Source: Campylobacter concisus (GTDB lineage Bacteria > Campylobacterota > Campylobacteria > Campylobacterales > Campylobacteraceae). From it: a DNA stretch of 64,000 nt. A program made the translations under genes and the position numbers. This document shows positions 47,263 to 60,935 of the stretch, piece after piece (the first letter of the stretch is position 1; each line of letters starts with the position of its first letter). The notes under the pieces were generated by a model that was given only the letters and a program-made list of their open reading frames with translations, was not told the origin of the DNA and made no database searches. The stretch is from assembly GCF_003048615.2 (NCBI RefSeq), contig NZ_CP049263.1:1116001-1180000 (forward strand). Direction: 5' to 3'.

Positions 47263-49815
47263 TTAATTGTTATCTGAGTTTTTAGTAGATATATAGCTAG
47301 TTTTTACACCTTGACTAATTTTATTTTTAGTTAGCCTATTTACTGCTTTAGCTTTTACTCCGTCGCTTAAGTCTTTGTTTAATAAGACTTTCTTAACTAA
47401 GCCTACTTTATCTCCGCTTGTGTCTATTGCATCAAGTAGTTTAAGTTTTGGGTTTTCAAACTTCATAGGCTCTTTTAAGTTTCTATCAGAATAAAAGGTT
47501 ATAATGTTGACAAGGCTGCCACTTGGGCTTAATCCCTTTTTCGTGGCTGGGCGAAGGTCATTAGTAATTGAGGACACGTCTTGGCTTTTGCCAAGCGGTA
47601 ACCCTCTCCCTTCGCCATTTTTGTTACTAACTACTAGCTTAAACCTGACACCTTTATCATCTTCCCACTCATAAATACGAGCATTTTTCTTATTTACAAA
47701 TGGCTCTTTGTGTTCTTTAATAAAATTACGCACATTTTCACCCAAATTTAGCAATTCCTCTTTCGTAACAAAGCCAGCCTTATTTTCATCGTCTAAGTGC
47801 CTGATACTTATATGCTTAGCTCCTTTACCAATATTGCCTCGTTCGTATTTGATAGCATCACATTTATGTTGTCTAAGTCTTGCTTTATTTGTGTAGAGTT
47901 CTTGCCATTATACGTTACATTATAGATGCCTCGTTTTTCTTGTTTAGCAAGTTTGTCCGCTCCTGCATTATCAACTATATTTTTTATCTCTTCGCTTGGC
48001 TTTTTAGATATGCTTAGTATCTTACTGTAAAGCTCAGGACTTACTCTTTTTACTCCCTCAGCTGTTATCTTTGATCCAAACAACGCATATATAAAACCCT
48101 TTGCAAACTCTTCAGGGCTAACGTTGCCATTTTCATCAGCTCCATTTGCTGTGCCACCAAGTAAGCCGCTTGCTATGTGTGGATTAGCATAAAGGGTTTT
48201 TATTTTTTTGCTTTCACTAGCACTTAGTGGTTTCACAAAAGTCTCGTATGCTTGTTGTAACTTATTGTCTATTTCTCTTAAATTATTAGTGTATTCAGGG
48301 GAGCGTTTGCTTTTACCATAAGTTGGGACAATATCTCCTAAGTCTAAAAAGAAGTTAGGCTTTCTCCCCTTTAATGTGTTGATAGTTTGGTCTAAAAAAA
48401 TCTCTTTTAGTTTTGCTTCGTCTAAGGCATGCTCTTTTGCAATAGTCTTTAGTTGTGGTTCCCATGTTGGGTTTAAATAACCCTCTTTTACAAGAGCATC
48501 CTCTTTATTCTTATAAGGCTTAACATTTTTTCTAAAGTTTTATCTAATTCTTGTGTTTGTTTTGGTATAATGCTTTCATCAGAGCTAGAGAATGTGCTTT
48601 TTGCACCAGCCGTCGGTCCAACCTGATTAACATCAGCACGTTGGAGTGTAGGGTATGGCGTCCCTACCTTTAGCTCTTTCTCATTAACTTTTCTTAGTCG
48701 ATCCATCTCATTTTTATTTGTGCTTTTTGATAAGTGTCCTACATGCCCACTTTCTTTTACTATGCCAAGCTTCCCTACGCTCCCGTCTTCTAAGACCTTA
48801 GCTATTAAAGCTATATCTGGACGGTTGTCTTAAAAAAGTGAGTTGGGTTATTTTTTATCTCTTTTAGCAGCCTATACACATCGCTTGGCTTTTTAAAAAG
48901 TTCAGGGTGCTTATTTTGTAAAATAAATAAATTTGCACTAAGCTCGTTATTATTTATTTCTGATAGCTCCCTCACCCAGTCATCCACGCTAATTTTTACA
49001 TTTAAATCACTCTTTGGCGCTGGACTTTCTTTTGTGATGAAATTATCCCCTTTTATTTCTCCAGTTTGAGCCTCTTCTCTTAACGCCTTTACCTCGTTTT
49101 TAAAAGCTTCTAGTAGTTTAGTTGAGTTCTCTGGTGCATCTTTTATCTCTATCTTTTCAAGATTATTAATGACACTTTTTAGATCGCCTGCATTATTAAT
49201 TGCATTTCTTATATGATTTTTTAAAGATGCGTCATTGCCTAATACTGGGAGTAGTGATTTTAACCTTTCAATGGCTAAATTTCTCTTCATTGTCATAAGT
49301 GCTCCAGTTACTGAATGCCCTATGCCTTGTTGTAGCTCTTTAGCCTTTGGATTAATCGCTGTTAGTTTTCAAGCAGTGAAGACGTGTTATTTAGTATAGG
49401 AGCTTTTTTGTTTAGCTCACCCATTATCTCCACCGCTCTTTTACTCTCAAATGGAGCATTTTTTAAAGTATTGCTTACTTTAGAAAAATCAGTTATTCCA
49501 TCTTTGGTAAATTTTTCTATTACGCCACGGATCAGGCTAGTTTCTAACGCTTCTTGTTCGCTGCTACTTAATCTAGCTGTAAGAGCTTTTAAATCTAAGC
49601 CGTTTTCCGCATTAAGAGCTTTTAAGAGTGAGTTTGTTATATCGCCACTACTCTTTAGCTCACCCATTACATCATGGTAAATTTTAGAGTTTTGAAGTTC
49701 TTTAAAAAGAGCGTATTCGCTTCTTGCTTGTTTTAAAACATCTTTTGCTTTTTGACTAAGAGCTGGGTTGCTAAAAGCTTGCTCGGCGACATTGTCTATT
49801 AAGCTCTGTCTTTAC
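47263..49815 (-). pseudogene. Decayed large phage-type protein with nuclease-like domains (C-terminal part, four frameshifts)
   Basis: One reading line of about 850 codons can be followed through five open pieces (49667-49362, 49296-48811, 48706-48488, 48236-47808, 47754-47263). Frame changes occur near 49366, 48830, 48526 and between 47845 and 47875; the first three fall in A/T homopolymers. Joining the pieces gives smooth sequence, such as LLEN to LTAINPKAKELQQG, HFFKDN to RPDIALIAKVLEDGSVG, and KYERGNIGKGAKHISIRHL into LNLGENVRNF. The two last runs recall nuclease-type domains at the ends of large phage polyvalent proteins (PBECR type); this is a memory-based guess. The N-terminal part is lost near 49815, close to 5S rRNA. 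Confidence 0.75.
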
Positions 49816-50008
49816 TTTTCAAGCAAAGGATCATATTATCATTAAGTAAAATTCAGTCTAAAGATTTTAAAAACTGGCATAAAAATAAATTTAAAACATA
49901 ATCAAACCAATAATCTAAAAATAAATATAAGAATCTTATCATATATAAAAAATAACAATAATAACTAAGATTAATAATATAAGAATTAAAAGCAGATAAA
50001 TAACAAAG

Positions 50009-50127
50009 CCCGCAACGACCTACTTTTCCAACATCCCAGTAAGGGAGAGTATCATGAGCCAGGACGAGCTTAGCTTCTTGGTTCGAGATGGAGCAAGGCG
50101 TTTCCTCGTCTGTATAGTCACGGGCAG
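50009..50127 (-). rRNA. rrf: 5S ribosomal RNA
   Basis: On the minus strand the gene begins near TGCCCGTGACTATACAG, contains CCATCTCGAACC and ends near GTCGTTGCGGGC, the standard 5S helices. It is the last gene of the rRNA operon. Ends are estimated to a few bases. Confidence 0.93.
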
Positions 50128-50234
50128 TGTTAAATAAAAGATATAATAGCTAAATCTTTTATTTAACACTACTAGATAAAGTTAAAAGTCATAAACAAAG
50201 TTTTATAAAAACATATCTTATTAAGTTTTTACCC

Positions 50235-50252
50235 TTAACAAGGAAGTGATGC
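50235..50252. repeat. 3' arm of the 23S processing stem
   Basis: TTAACAAGGAAGTGATGC is an exact inverted repeat of 53189-53206. The two arms would pair in the precursor and enclose the whole 23S rRNA, a typical RNase III target. Confidence 0.8.
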
Positions 50253-50263
50253 TTATTAAAAGA

Positions 50264-53165
<2,902 letters not shown>

Positions 53166-53188
53166 TCTATATTAGATTATTCTAATTC

Positions 53189-53206
53189 GCATCACTTCCT
53201 TGTTAA
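53189..53206. repeat. 5' arm of the 23S processing stem
   Basis: Exact complement of 50235-50252 (18 bp). It lies 24 bases upstream of the 23S 5' end. Confidence 0.8.
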
Positions 53207-53596
53207 AGATAACTTTATGTTACTACATTTAAATTCTAGCTCTCAAGACGGAAAGCATTGACTACTATTTAGATAAGTTTTAAATCCTAAATAGATTGTG
53301 ATGTCAAACTTTTGCATTAAATGCAAAGAGAATAGAAATTTAAATCTTTAACAAGTCCTGTAAAATTGTTTTTAAAACTTGCTTGTGACTATTAACAATA
53401 TTAATTAAAAGAACATTTAGACTTCGCAGACTAGCAAGCTAGCCTTTACGACCAAAGAGTTACACCCTTTGGAAACCCCTAAAGCACAAAGTTGCTTTAG
53501 GCAACTTCGTAATCAATAAAGATTAAGACGCTTAAAAGTCTAAAGTAAATGCTTCTAAAAACACTTAATATAGACTTTTAGTGTTAAACTATTTTA
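53207..53596 (-). other. 23S-side internal transcribed spacer
   Basis: About 390 bases between tRNA-Ala and 23S rRNA with no gene. It is AT-rich and contains short hairpin-forming segments (for example around 53425-53500). It is transcribed as part of the rRNA precursor. Confidence 0.8.
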
Positions 53597-53672
53597 TGGT
53601 GGAGAATAGCGGGATCGAACCGCTGACCTCCTGCGTGCAAAGCAGGCGCTCTCCCAGCTGAGCTAATTCCCC
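53597..53672 (-). tRNA. tRNA-Ala (TGC)
   Basis: A 76-base cloverleaf on the minus strand with GGGGAAT/ATTCTCC acceptor stem, anticodon TGC in CTTTGCACG, TTCGATC T-loop and encoded CCA. It lies in the spacer between tRNA-Ile and 23S. Confidence 0.97.
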
Positions 53673-53684
53673 AATTAAATTCTC

Positions 53685-53761
53685 TGGTGGGCCTAACAAG
53701 ACTTGAACTTGTGACCTCACCCTTATCAGGGGTGCACTCTAACCAGCTGAGCTATAGGCCC
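53685..53761 (-). tRNA. tRNA-Ile (GAT)
   Basis: A 77-base cloverleaf on the minus strand with acceptor GGGCCTA/TAGGCCC, anticodon GAT in CTGATAAG and encoded CCA. It is the first tRNA after 16S, 12 bases before tRNA-Ala. Confidence 0.97.
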
Positions 53762-53853
53762 CTATAGGTCTATCAATCTTTCAAAACTAAACAAGGATGA
53801 TTGAGAATATCTTTCTTATAGATATCTTGTGAGGGAATATCTATATGTACTCT

Positions 53854-55371
<1,518 letters not shown>

Positions 55372-55620
55372 CCTATCTAATAGATAGGATTTTTATTATG
55401 AAGTTTTTAATCAAAAAAACTTTTAGTTTTTATATTAGTTTGTCTAATCTATTATTTAATCATAATAGACTGGCTCAATCGATCACTTGTTTAGATTTCA
55501 AAGATTGACTAATAGTTTAACAATTGTAAGTTAAAAGAACTTTCTGCTCTGCGCTCTGCAAAACAGAAAGTGAAGTATATAGAAGTGATGCTTAAAAGTA
55601 GATAAAAATCAGGCTAATTT

Positions 55621-56961
55621 TTAAAAGCCCATAAATAAATTTTGAAGTCCAACCTTTTCATTAAAAATGATATCTTTTTTATTTGGATCGTACTTAAATT
55701 TACTCACTACTTTTTTGCCATCTTCTTTTAAATATCCAGCAGATATAAGTGTTGGCTCGATAAGAGTCATCTCAGGGAAGAGCGTATCAAAAAATTTAGC
55801 CAAAGTCTCATCCACGCTTAGCTCACCATTAAGTGATAGCTTATCAAAGATCGCAAGCTGACTTTCTCCGCTTTTAAAGCCATTGATAGCAGCATCTAGT
55901 TTTAAATTTATCGCATTATCGCCATTTTTAAAACTTAATGTATCCACTTTCACACTTGGATTTTTCTCTAAAATTTGACCCATTACTTCGTCCAAATTTA
56001 ACCCAGCAAATATACTCTCATTTGTATCAACATTTACATTACTTAGTCTATCAAGTATATTATTTATAGTTGGCACGTTGATATTTGCTATCTTACTATC
56101 TAAGATAAAATCTGTAAATTTCACTTTATTAACAGCAACCGCACCTATCTTCACTACATCATTTGAGCTACCAAGATCATTTGAGACTTCAAATTTCGAG
56201 TTATACTCTAGATCGTCTAAAGCAACATTACCATCTTTTTCATCTAATAATGCTAGTTTTTTGATCTTAGCCTTTGCTATGTAAGGGACTAGTTTGTTCT
56301 CAAATATCTTTGAAATTTCAACTGGCACAGTGTAGCTTGTATCTATATCGACACCTTCAACATTAGCTTCTACTTTATTTTCTTCATTAAGACCTTTTAA
56401 AACAACTTTTTCAACGCCCAAGTTTGCGCTATTTACATTATCTTTTGCGTCCAGTTTCAAGCCAAATTTCACATCCTTTGTATGAACGTTCATAGTTTGC
56501 TTGTCACTAAAGTCGATATCGCTAAATTTAACATTTACATCTTTATCGCCACTCACGCTGGCTTTTGTTTTAGCCGTTGCGACGACGTTTGATCCAAGAA
56601 ATGAAGCAACGATATTTTTTATCGCCTCATTTTGTATAGAAATTTTTGAGTCGATATCAAAGCCATTTACAAATGCAAGCACTGAGTGAGAAATTTCATT
56701 TTCTACCTTGAAATTTAGATCCTCATCTACATCTTTGCCAGCCAAATTTTTCAAAAGATCCTTTGAAACGATAAGATCAAACGATCCTTTTGAGCCAAAA
56801 AAGCCTTTTTGATAGCTATTTTCTGAAACTTTAAAGCCATTTACATCATTTAGTCTATCAACTATCCTTTGATAGTTCTCCTCGACCTTATTTGAGGCGA
56901 AATAAACAGCGCCTGCGACGATCACGATAACTACGATTAGAGCAGATATCACCTTTTTCAT
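55621..56961 (-). CDS. DUF945 family protein
   Basis: A 446-residue protein with an N-terminal membrane anchor (VISALIVVIVIVAGAVYFAS, about residues 4-23) and a long periplasmic part of repeated beta segments, as in the DUF945/YdgA family. Conserved features are the start segment NYQRIVDRLNDVNGFKVSEN and the QKGFFGSKGSFDL block. The function of the family is unknown, although envelope roles are suspected. It overlaps the DedA gene by 4 bases. Confidence 0.82.
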   Translation of the reverse strand: MKKVISALIVVIVIVAGAVYFASNKVEENYQRIVDRLNDVNGFKVSENSYQKGFFGSKGSFDLIVSKDLLKNLAGKDVDEDLNFKVENEISHSVLAFVNGFDIDSKISIQNEAIKNIVASFLGSNVVATAKTKASVSGDKDVNVKFSDIDFSDKQTMNVHTKDVKFGLKLDAKDNVNSANLGVEKVVLKGLNEENKVEANVEGVDIDTSYTVPVEISKIFENKLVPYIAKAKIKKLALLDEKDGNVALDDLEYNSKFEVSNDLGSSNDVVKIGAVAVNKVKFTDFILDSKIANINVPTINNILDRLSNVNVDTNESIFAGLNLDEVMGQILEKNPSVKVDTLSFKNGDNAINLKLDAAINGFKSGESQLAIFDKLSLNGELSVDETLAKFFDTLFPEMTLIEPTLISAGYLKEDGKKVVSKFKYDPNKKDIIFNEKVGLQNLFMGF

Positions 56962-57524
56962 GCTTTTCTCCTTTTTGTAATGTGTTGTAAAAATAACCAG
57001 ATACCTAATAACAAGCCAACCATGACAAGCGGCATGATATAGCCATGCTCGCTAAGATAATTGCTCACACTCATAAAATAATCCCCTGCTTTATAGCTAG
57101 CAAGACCGACGATCACTGCCCAAAGCACTGAAGAGATCAAATTTATAACGCTAAATTTATAAAAAGAGTATTTTGTAAGTCCAAGTGCGATAGGCACTAA
57201 AGTTTTGACGCCGTAGATAAATTTTTTGATAAATATTATCTTATCGCCGTGTTTTTTTGCCAAAATTCCAGCGTAAGCAAGCTTTCTTTTGTGATTTTTC
57301 ACATAAGGCATAAGCGAGCTTTTGTTAAACCTTGCGACGTAAAAGATCAAAGTATCGCCGATCGTATTTGCAACGGCAGCAACTGCTATGCTAAGAGTTA
57401 GATCCATCTTGCCAGCAAAGCTTAATATCCCAGCAGCGATAAGCGCAACCATGCCACCACCAAGGCTGTAAAAAAACAGCACGATGTAGCCGTAAGTCGA
57501 AATTAAGTTTATAATATCTTGCAC
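56958..57524 (-). CDS. DedA family membrane protein
   Basis: A 188-residue inner-membrane protein of the DedA/SNARE-associated family, with FYSLGGGMVALIAAGILSF in the first helices and the FIKKFIYGVKTLVPIALGL motif (about residues 97-115). DedA proteins include undecaprenyl-phosphate and other lipid flippases needed for envelope integrity. Here it lies between DUF945 and SYLF genes, with a 4-base overlap on one side and a one-base gap on the other. Confidence 0.88.
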   Translation of the reverse strand: MQDIINLISTYGYIVLFFYSLGGGMVALIAAGILSFAGKMDLTLSIAVAAVANTIGDTLIFYVARFNKSSLMPYVKNHKRKLAYAGILAKKHGDKIIFIKKFIYGVKTLVPIALGLTKYSFYKFSVINLISSVLWAVIVGLASYKAGDYFMSVSNYLSEHGYIMPLVMVGLLLGIWLFLQHITKRRKA

Positions 57525-57525
57525 A

Positions 57526-58122
57526 TCATTGCCCCAAAAGCTTAGAAGCTGAAGATATCAGTTGCTCGTATGCGTAGCCACTTTGTTTTAAAATTTCATC
57601 CTTTGCGCTTATCACTGCTCCGCCAAAGCTTGCTCCTGCGAAAAATCCATCATTTGCAGCGTATGCGTAGATGTCGCTTGAAAATTTAAAGTCGCTTATT
57701 TTATTATAATTGCGCCCGATATCGCCAAATGCCACTGAAAGCTTCGTATCAAGCGTGATCTTGGCGTCTTTTATGTCGTAGATAATGCTATCTTTAAATA
57801 TAAAAAGCACAAGCGAGCTATCTTCGTAACCAAGCTGTATGCCGATACTGCCGCCACTTATACTAACTGGCAAAATTTCACTTGGCGAGTTGATGTTGCC
57901 AACGACCATGATGCCATCTCCGCCCATGCCACCGACCACAAAACCGACTTTTTTTACACTTGGAAAGATGATCGTCGCTTTTGACTGTTCGATGAGCTCT
58001 TTTATAGGGGCGTTTCTAGCGCCTCTCATCGTCGTTATAAACGAATTTGCCGAGTCTAGCACGAGCTCCTCGCTGGCAAAGCCAAGCGAGAAAAATATTA
58101 TTAATGATAAAAGAAATTTCAT
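57526..58122 (-). CDS. SYLF/YSC84-type lipid-binding protein
   Basis: A 198-residue protein with a Sec signal peptide (MKFLLSLIIFFSLGFA) and a SYLF domain. The features are an N-terminal helix region KATIIFPSVKKVGFVVGGMG (about residues 49-68) and a glycine-rich core GGSIGIQLGYEDSSLVLFIF (about residues 89-108). Members bind phosphoinositides in eukaryotes; bacterial roles are not well known. It is the third gene of an envelope set with DUF945 and DedA, 10 bases after rny. Confidence 0.85.
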   Translation of the reverse strand: MKFLLSLIIFFSLGFASEELVLDSANSFITTMRGARNAPIKELIEQSKATIIFPSVKKVGFVVGGMGGDGIMVVGNINSPSEILPVSISGGSIGIQLGYEDSSLVLFIFKDSIIYDIKDAKITLDTKLSVAFGDIGRNYNKISDFKFSSDIYAYAANDGFFAGASFGGAVISAKDEILKQSGYAYEQLISSASKLLGQ

Positions 58123-58131
58123 ATCTTGCCG

Positions 58132-59685
58132 TTATTTCGCAAAATCAACAGCGCGAGTTTCTCTGATGACGCTCACTTTGATCTCACCAGGATACTGCAC
58201 CTTGCTCTCGATCTCTTGAGCGATCTCTTTTGCCACAAGCACGGCCTCATCGTCGTTTATGAGTTTAGCATTTGCGATGACGCGGATCTCACGGCCAGCG
58301 TTGATCGCATAAGCTTGTTTAATGCCCTCTTTGCTTTTTGCGATGTTTTCGATCTCTTCGACACGTTTTAGGAAGCTCTCAAGCACCTCACGTCTTGCTC
58401 CTGGACGAGCTGCGCTTAGTGCATCAGCTGCGCAAACAGCAGCACTTTCTATACTTGTCGCCTCTTCGTGGCCATGGTGAGCATAGATCGCGTTGATGAC
58501 GACTGGATGCTCTTTATAGCGTTTGCAAATTTCAGCTCCAAGATCGACGTGGCTGCCCTCGTACTCGTGAGTTAGCGCTTTGCCGATGTCGTGAAGTATG
58601 CCAGCTCTTTTTGCTAGCTTCTCATCTCCGCCACACTCAGCCGCGATGATGCCAGCGAGGTGAGCCACTTCAAGGCTGTGAGCAAGGGCATTTTGACCAT
58701 AGCTTGCTCTAAATTTAAGCTTGCCTATTAGTTTTACTATCTCTGGATGAATTTTATTTAGACCAAGGTCCATGACGATGTTTTCGCCCTCTTCTTGTAT
58801 ACTTTGCTCAAATTCTTCAGTCACTTTTTTGTGAAGATCCTCTATCCTCGCAGGCTGAATTCTGCCATCCTCCACCAAAAGCTCGATCACTCTTGTAGCG
58901 ATCGCACGCCTGTAAAGGTTAAAGCTGCTTAAGATGATAGCGTGTGGGGTATCATCGATGATAATATCAACACCAAGCACCATTTCAAGGGTTTTGATGT
59001 TACGTCCCTCTTTGCCGATGATCCTGCCTTTTAGCTCATCATTTTTGATATTTACGACATTTATCAGACGCTCAGCCGCAAATTCACCAGCAAATCTTGA
59101 CGTAGCCTGCGCCAAGATGTAATTAACCCTCTTTTTAGCCTCTCTTTTTGCCTCTTCTTCGTATTTTCTAACGATGTGAGCGATGTCGGCGCGCGACTTC
59201 TCTTCGACCTTTTTAAGCACGACCTCTTTTGCCTCTTCCTCCGTTAAGCCAGCAGCGTGCTCAAGCACTCTTATCGCCTCTTCTACTTTGTTTTGATAAG
59301 TCGCTTTTAAATTTAAACCCTCTTCGTAAGTGACCTTCGCATCTTGCTTGTCCTTTTCAAAAAGCTCTTTGCTCTCGTTTAAGAGTTCTTGCTCGTTTAG
59401 CAAAATTTTCTCTTTTTTGGTCAGCTCATCAAATTTACTTGCGTACTCTTTTTGAAGCTTTGTCGTCTTGTCGTCATATCTTTTTTTAGCCTCAAATTCA
59501 GCCTCTTGCACTGAAATTTTAGAGTTTTTAAGCGTTAGCTCAGCTTCATACTCGATAGCTTTTGCCTTTGCTTTTGCCTGCTCTAAAAATATGTTGTAGT
59601 TTGCATCATTTATCTTTTTGGCGTAGAGATACCCTGCTCCAACGCCCACCACACCGGCTCCTAAGCCTATTAAAACCTCTATCAT
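58132..59685 (-). CDS. rny: Ribonuclease Y
   Basis: RNase Y is a membrane-anchored endonuclease that starts mRNA decay. The 517-residue protein has an N-terminal membrane helix (residues about 2-22) and a coiled coil (about 25-170). A KH domain follows (GRIIGKEGRNIKTLEMVLGV, about residues 219-238), then an HD domain (AGILHDIGKALTHEYEG, about residues 350-365). It is a major RNA-turnover enzyme in Campylobacter. The ATG at 59685 lies inside the 5-FCL coding region. Confidence 0.95.
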   Translation of the reverse strand: MIEVLIGLGAGVVGVGAGYLYAKKINDANYNIFLEQAKAKAKAIEYEAELTLKNSKISVQEAEFEAKKRYDDKTTKLQKEYASKFDELTKKEKILLNEQELLNESKELFEKDKQDAKVTYEEGLNLKATYQNKVEEAIRVLEHAAGLTEEEAKEVVLKKVEEKSRADIAHIVRKYEEEAKREAKKRVNYILAQATSRFAGEFAAERLINVVNIKNDELKGRIIGKEGRNIKTLEMVLGVDIIIDDTPHAIILSSFNLYRRAIATRVIELLVEDGRIQPARIEDLHKKVTEEFEQSIQEEGENIVMDLGLNKIHPEIVKLIGKLKFRASYGQNALAHSLEVAHLAGIIAAECGGDEKLAKRAGILHDIGKALTHEYEGSHVDLGAEICKRYKEHPVVINAIYAHHGHEEATSIESAAVCAADALSAARPGARREVLESFLKRVEEIENIAKSKEGIKQAYAINAGREIRVIANAKLINDDEAVLVAKEIAQEIESKVQYPGEIKVSVIRETRAVDFAK

Positions 59686-60250
59686 TTATTCCTCTTTTTA
59701 TATAATTTTTACTTGGGGTTATATAAAAGTCTCCCACCGCATCGTGCGCCTGCGAGAGCACATCTTTGGTGTAAAAGTCTTTTACCTCTAAGAAAACTAT
59801 CAGTTTTGGCTTAATGGGCAAAGTGTCAAAAAATCTATCGTAAAATCCTTTTCCGTGCCCTATCCTTGCCATAGCTCCATCAACCCCAATCGCTGGAACT
59901 ACCGCCATATCGAGTTTAACATTATTCATTTTTTTGCCAGATGGCTGCCTGACATTAAATTTATAAGTTAGAAATGGCAGTCGCAATCTTACCATCTCTA
60001 AGCTAAGACCTACCATAAAAGGGGCAAAAATTTCACATTTATGTGATAAATTTCGTCTTATTTTAAGCACATCGACTTCGTAGTTAAGCGGCAGGTAAAA
60101 GAGCACCTTTTTAGAATTTGTGTAATTTATCAAATTTAAAAGCGTTTTTGCTGCCTTATGATGTGTGCATTTTGCTCTAAATTTAGTAAGCTTTATCAAA
60201 TTTGCTCTTGCATTTTTTCTAAATTCGTTTTTTTCTAAATTAACGCTCAT
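59606..60250 (-). CDS. 5-formyltetrahydrofolate cyclo-ligase
   Basis: This enzyme returns 5-formyl-THF to the active folate pool. The 214-residue protein has the motif FYLPLNYEVDVLKI, a conserved PAIGVDGAMARIGHGKGFYD (about residues 140-159) and an HDAVGDFYITP end. I chose the ATG at 60250, with AAGAAAGAG before it; earlier in-frame ATGs would cross the divergent TlpA gene. The reading frame continues 26 residues past the natural-looking end (YITP) into the first 80 bases of rny, which is unusual. Confidence 0.85.
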   Translation of the reverse strand: MSVNLEKNEFRKNARANLIKLTKFRAKCTHHKAAKTLLNLINYTNSKKVLFYLPLNYEVDVLKIRRNLSHKCEIFAPFMVGLSLEMVRLRLPFLTYKFNVRQPSGKKMNNVKLDMAVVPAIGVDGAMARIGHGKGFYDRFFDTLPIKPKLIVFLEVKDFYTKDVLSQAHDAVGDFYITPSKNYIKRGINDRGFNRLRSRCGGRWSRVSLRQKDK

Positions 60251-60299
60251 TTTATGCTCTTTCTTGTATAATCCTGAAACATTTTTCAAAAGGAAATTT

Positions 60300-60935
60300 A
60301 TGACACTAAAACGCGTAATTATAACATCACTTTGTCTTTTTGCATTTTTCGGATGCGGTGACGACTCTAACAAAAAGAGCGAGCAAAACACTAGCGAACC
60401 AGCTGTGCAAAGTAAAAATTTAGAAGAAAATGCCAGCAAAGATGAAAATTTAAGCAAAGATACGCTCACTCCAAAAATGAATGAGAGCGCACAAAGCGAC
60501 GAAATAAAAGAGATAAGCCTAAAATTGCTTAACGGCACAACTATGCAGATCACAAAAAGAAGCAACGGCTTTGACGTAAAAGATGGCAAAAAAGCGACAC
60601 TTTACGTATTTTTCGCTACTTGGTGCCCACCTTGCAAGGCCGAGATCCCATCTTTAAACAACCTAAGTGAGAAATTTAAAAATGAGCTAAACATCGTTGC
60701 TGTCTTGCTTGAAGACAAGAGCGAGGACGAAGTTAAAGAATTTGCTCAAAAGTATAAGATCAAATACGACATCGCAGTTGGCGAGGGAAATTTCTTATTT
60801 GAAAAGGCGATGGGCGGCATCAAAGGACTCCCTGCATCTGCACTCTTTAAAGCAAATGGCGACTACGCTCAAGGTTACATCGGTCTTGTGCCTGAAGAGA
60901 TGCTTGAAACTGACATAAATAGGGCCATAAAATAA
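60300..60935 (+). CDS. TlpA-like thioredoxin-fold lipoprotein
   Basis: A 211-residue lipoprotein with lipobox (FAFFGCGDD, cysteine near residue 18), a charged linker (about residues 20-75) and a C-terminal thioredoxin domain with the redox motif WCPPCK (near residue 108). Such proteins reduce cytochrome c or disulphide proteins in the periplasm. The ATG at 60300 is preceded by AAAGGAA; longer in-frame starts would read into the divergent gene. It is directly followed by ftsY (stop and start overlap). Confidence 0.88.
   Translation: MTLKRVIITSLCLFAFFGCGDDSNKKSEQNTSEPAVQSKNLEENASKDENLSKDTLTPKMNESAQSDEIKEISLKLLNGTTMQITKRSNGFDVKDGKKATLYVFFATWCPPCKAEIPSLNNLSEKFKNELNIVAVLLEDKSEDEVKEFAQKYKIKYDIAVGEGNFLFEKAMGGIKGLPASALFKANGDYAQGYIGLVPEEMLETDINRAIK

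Noticed and set aside
59690-60589. Upstream extension of the 5-FCL frame to 60589
   Set aside because: It would run through the whole start of the divergent TlpA gene; the ATG at 60250 fits the family length.
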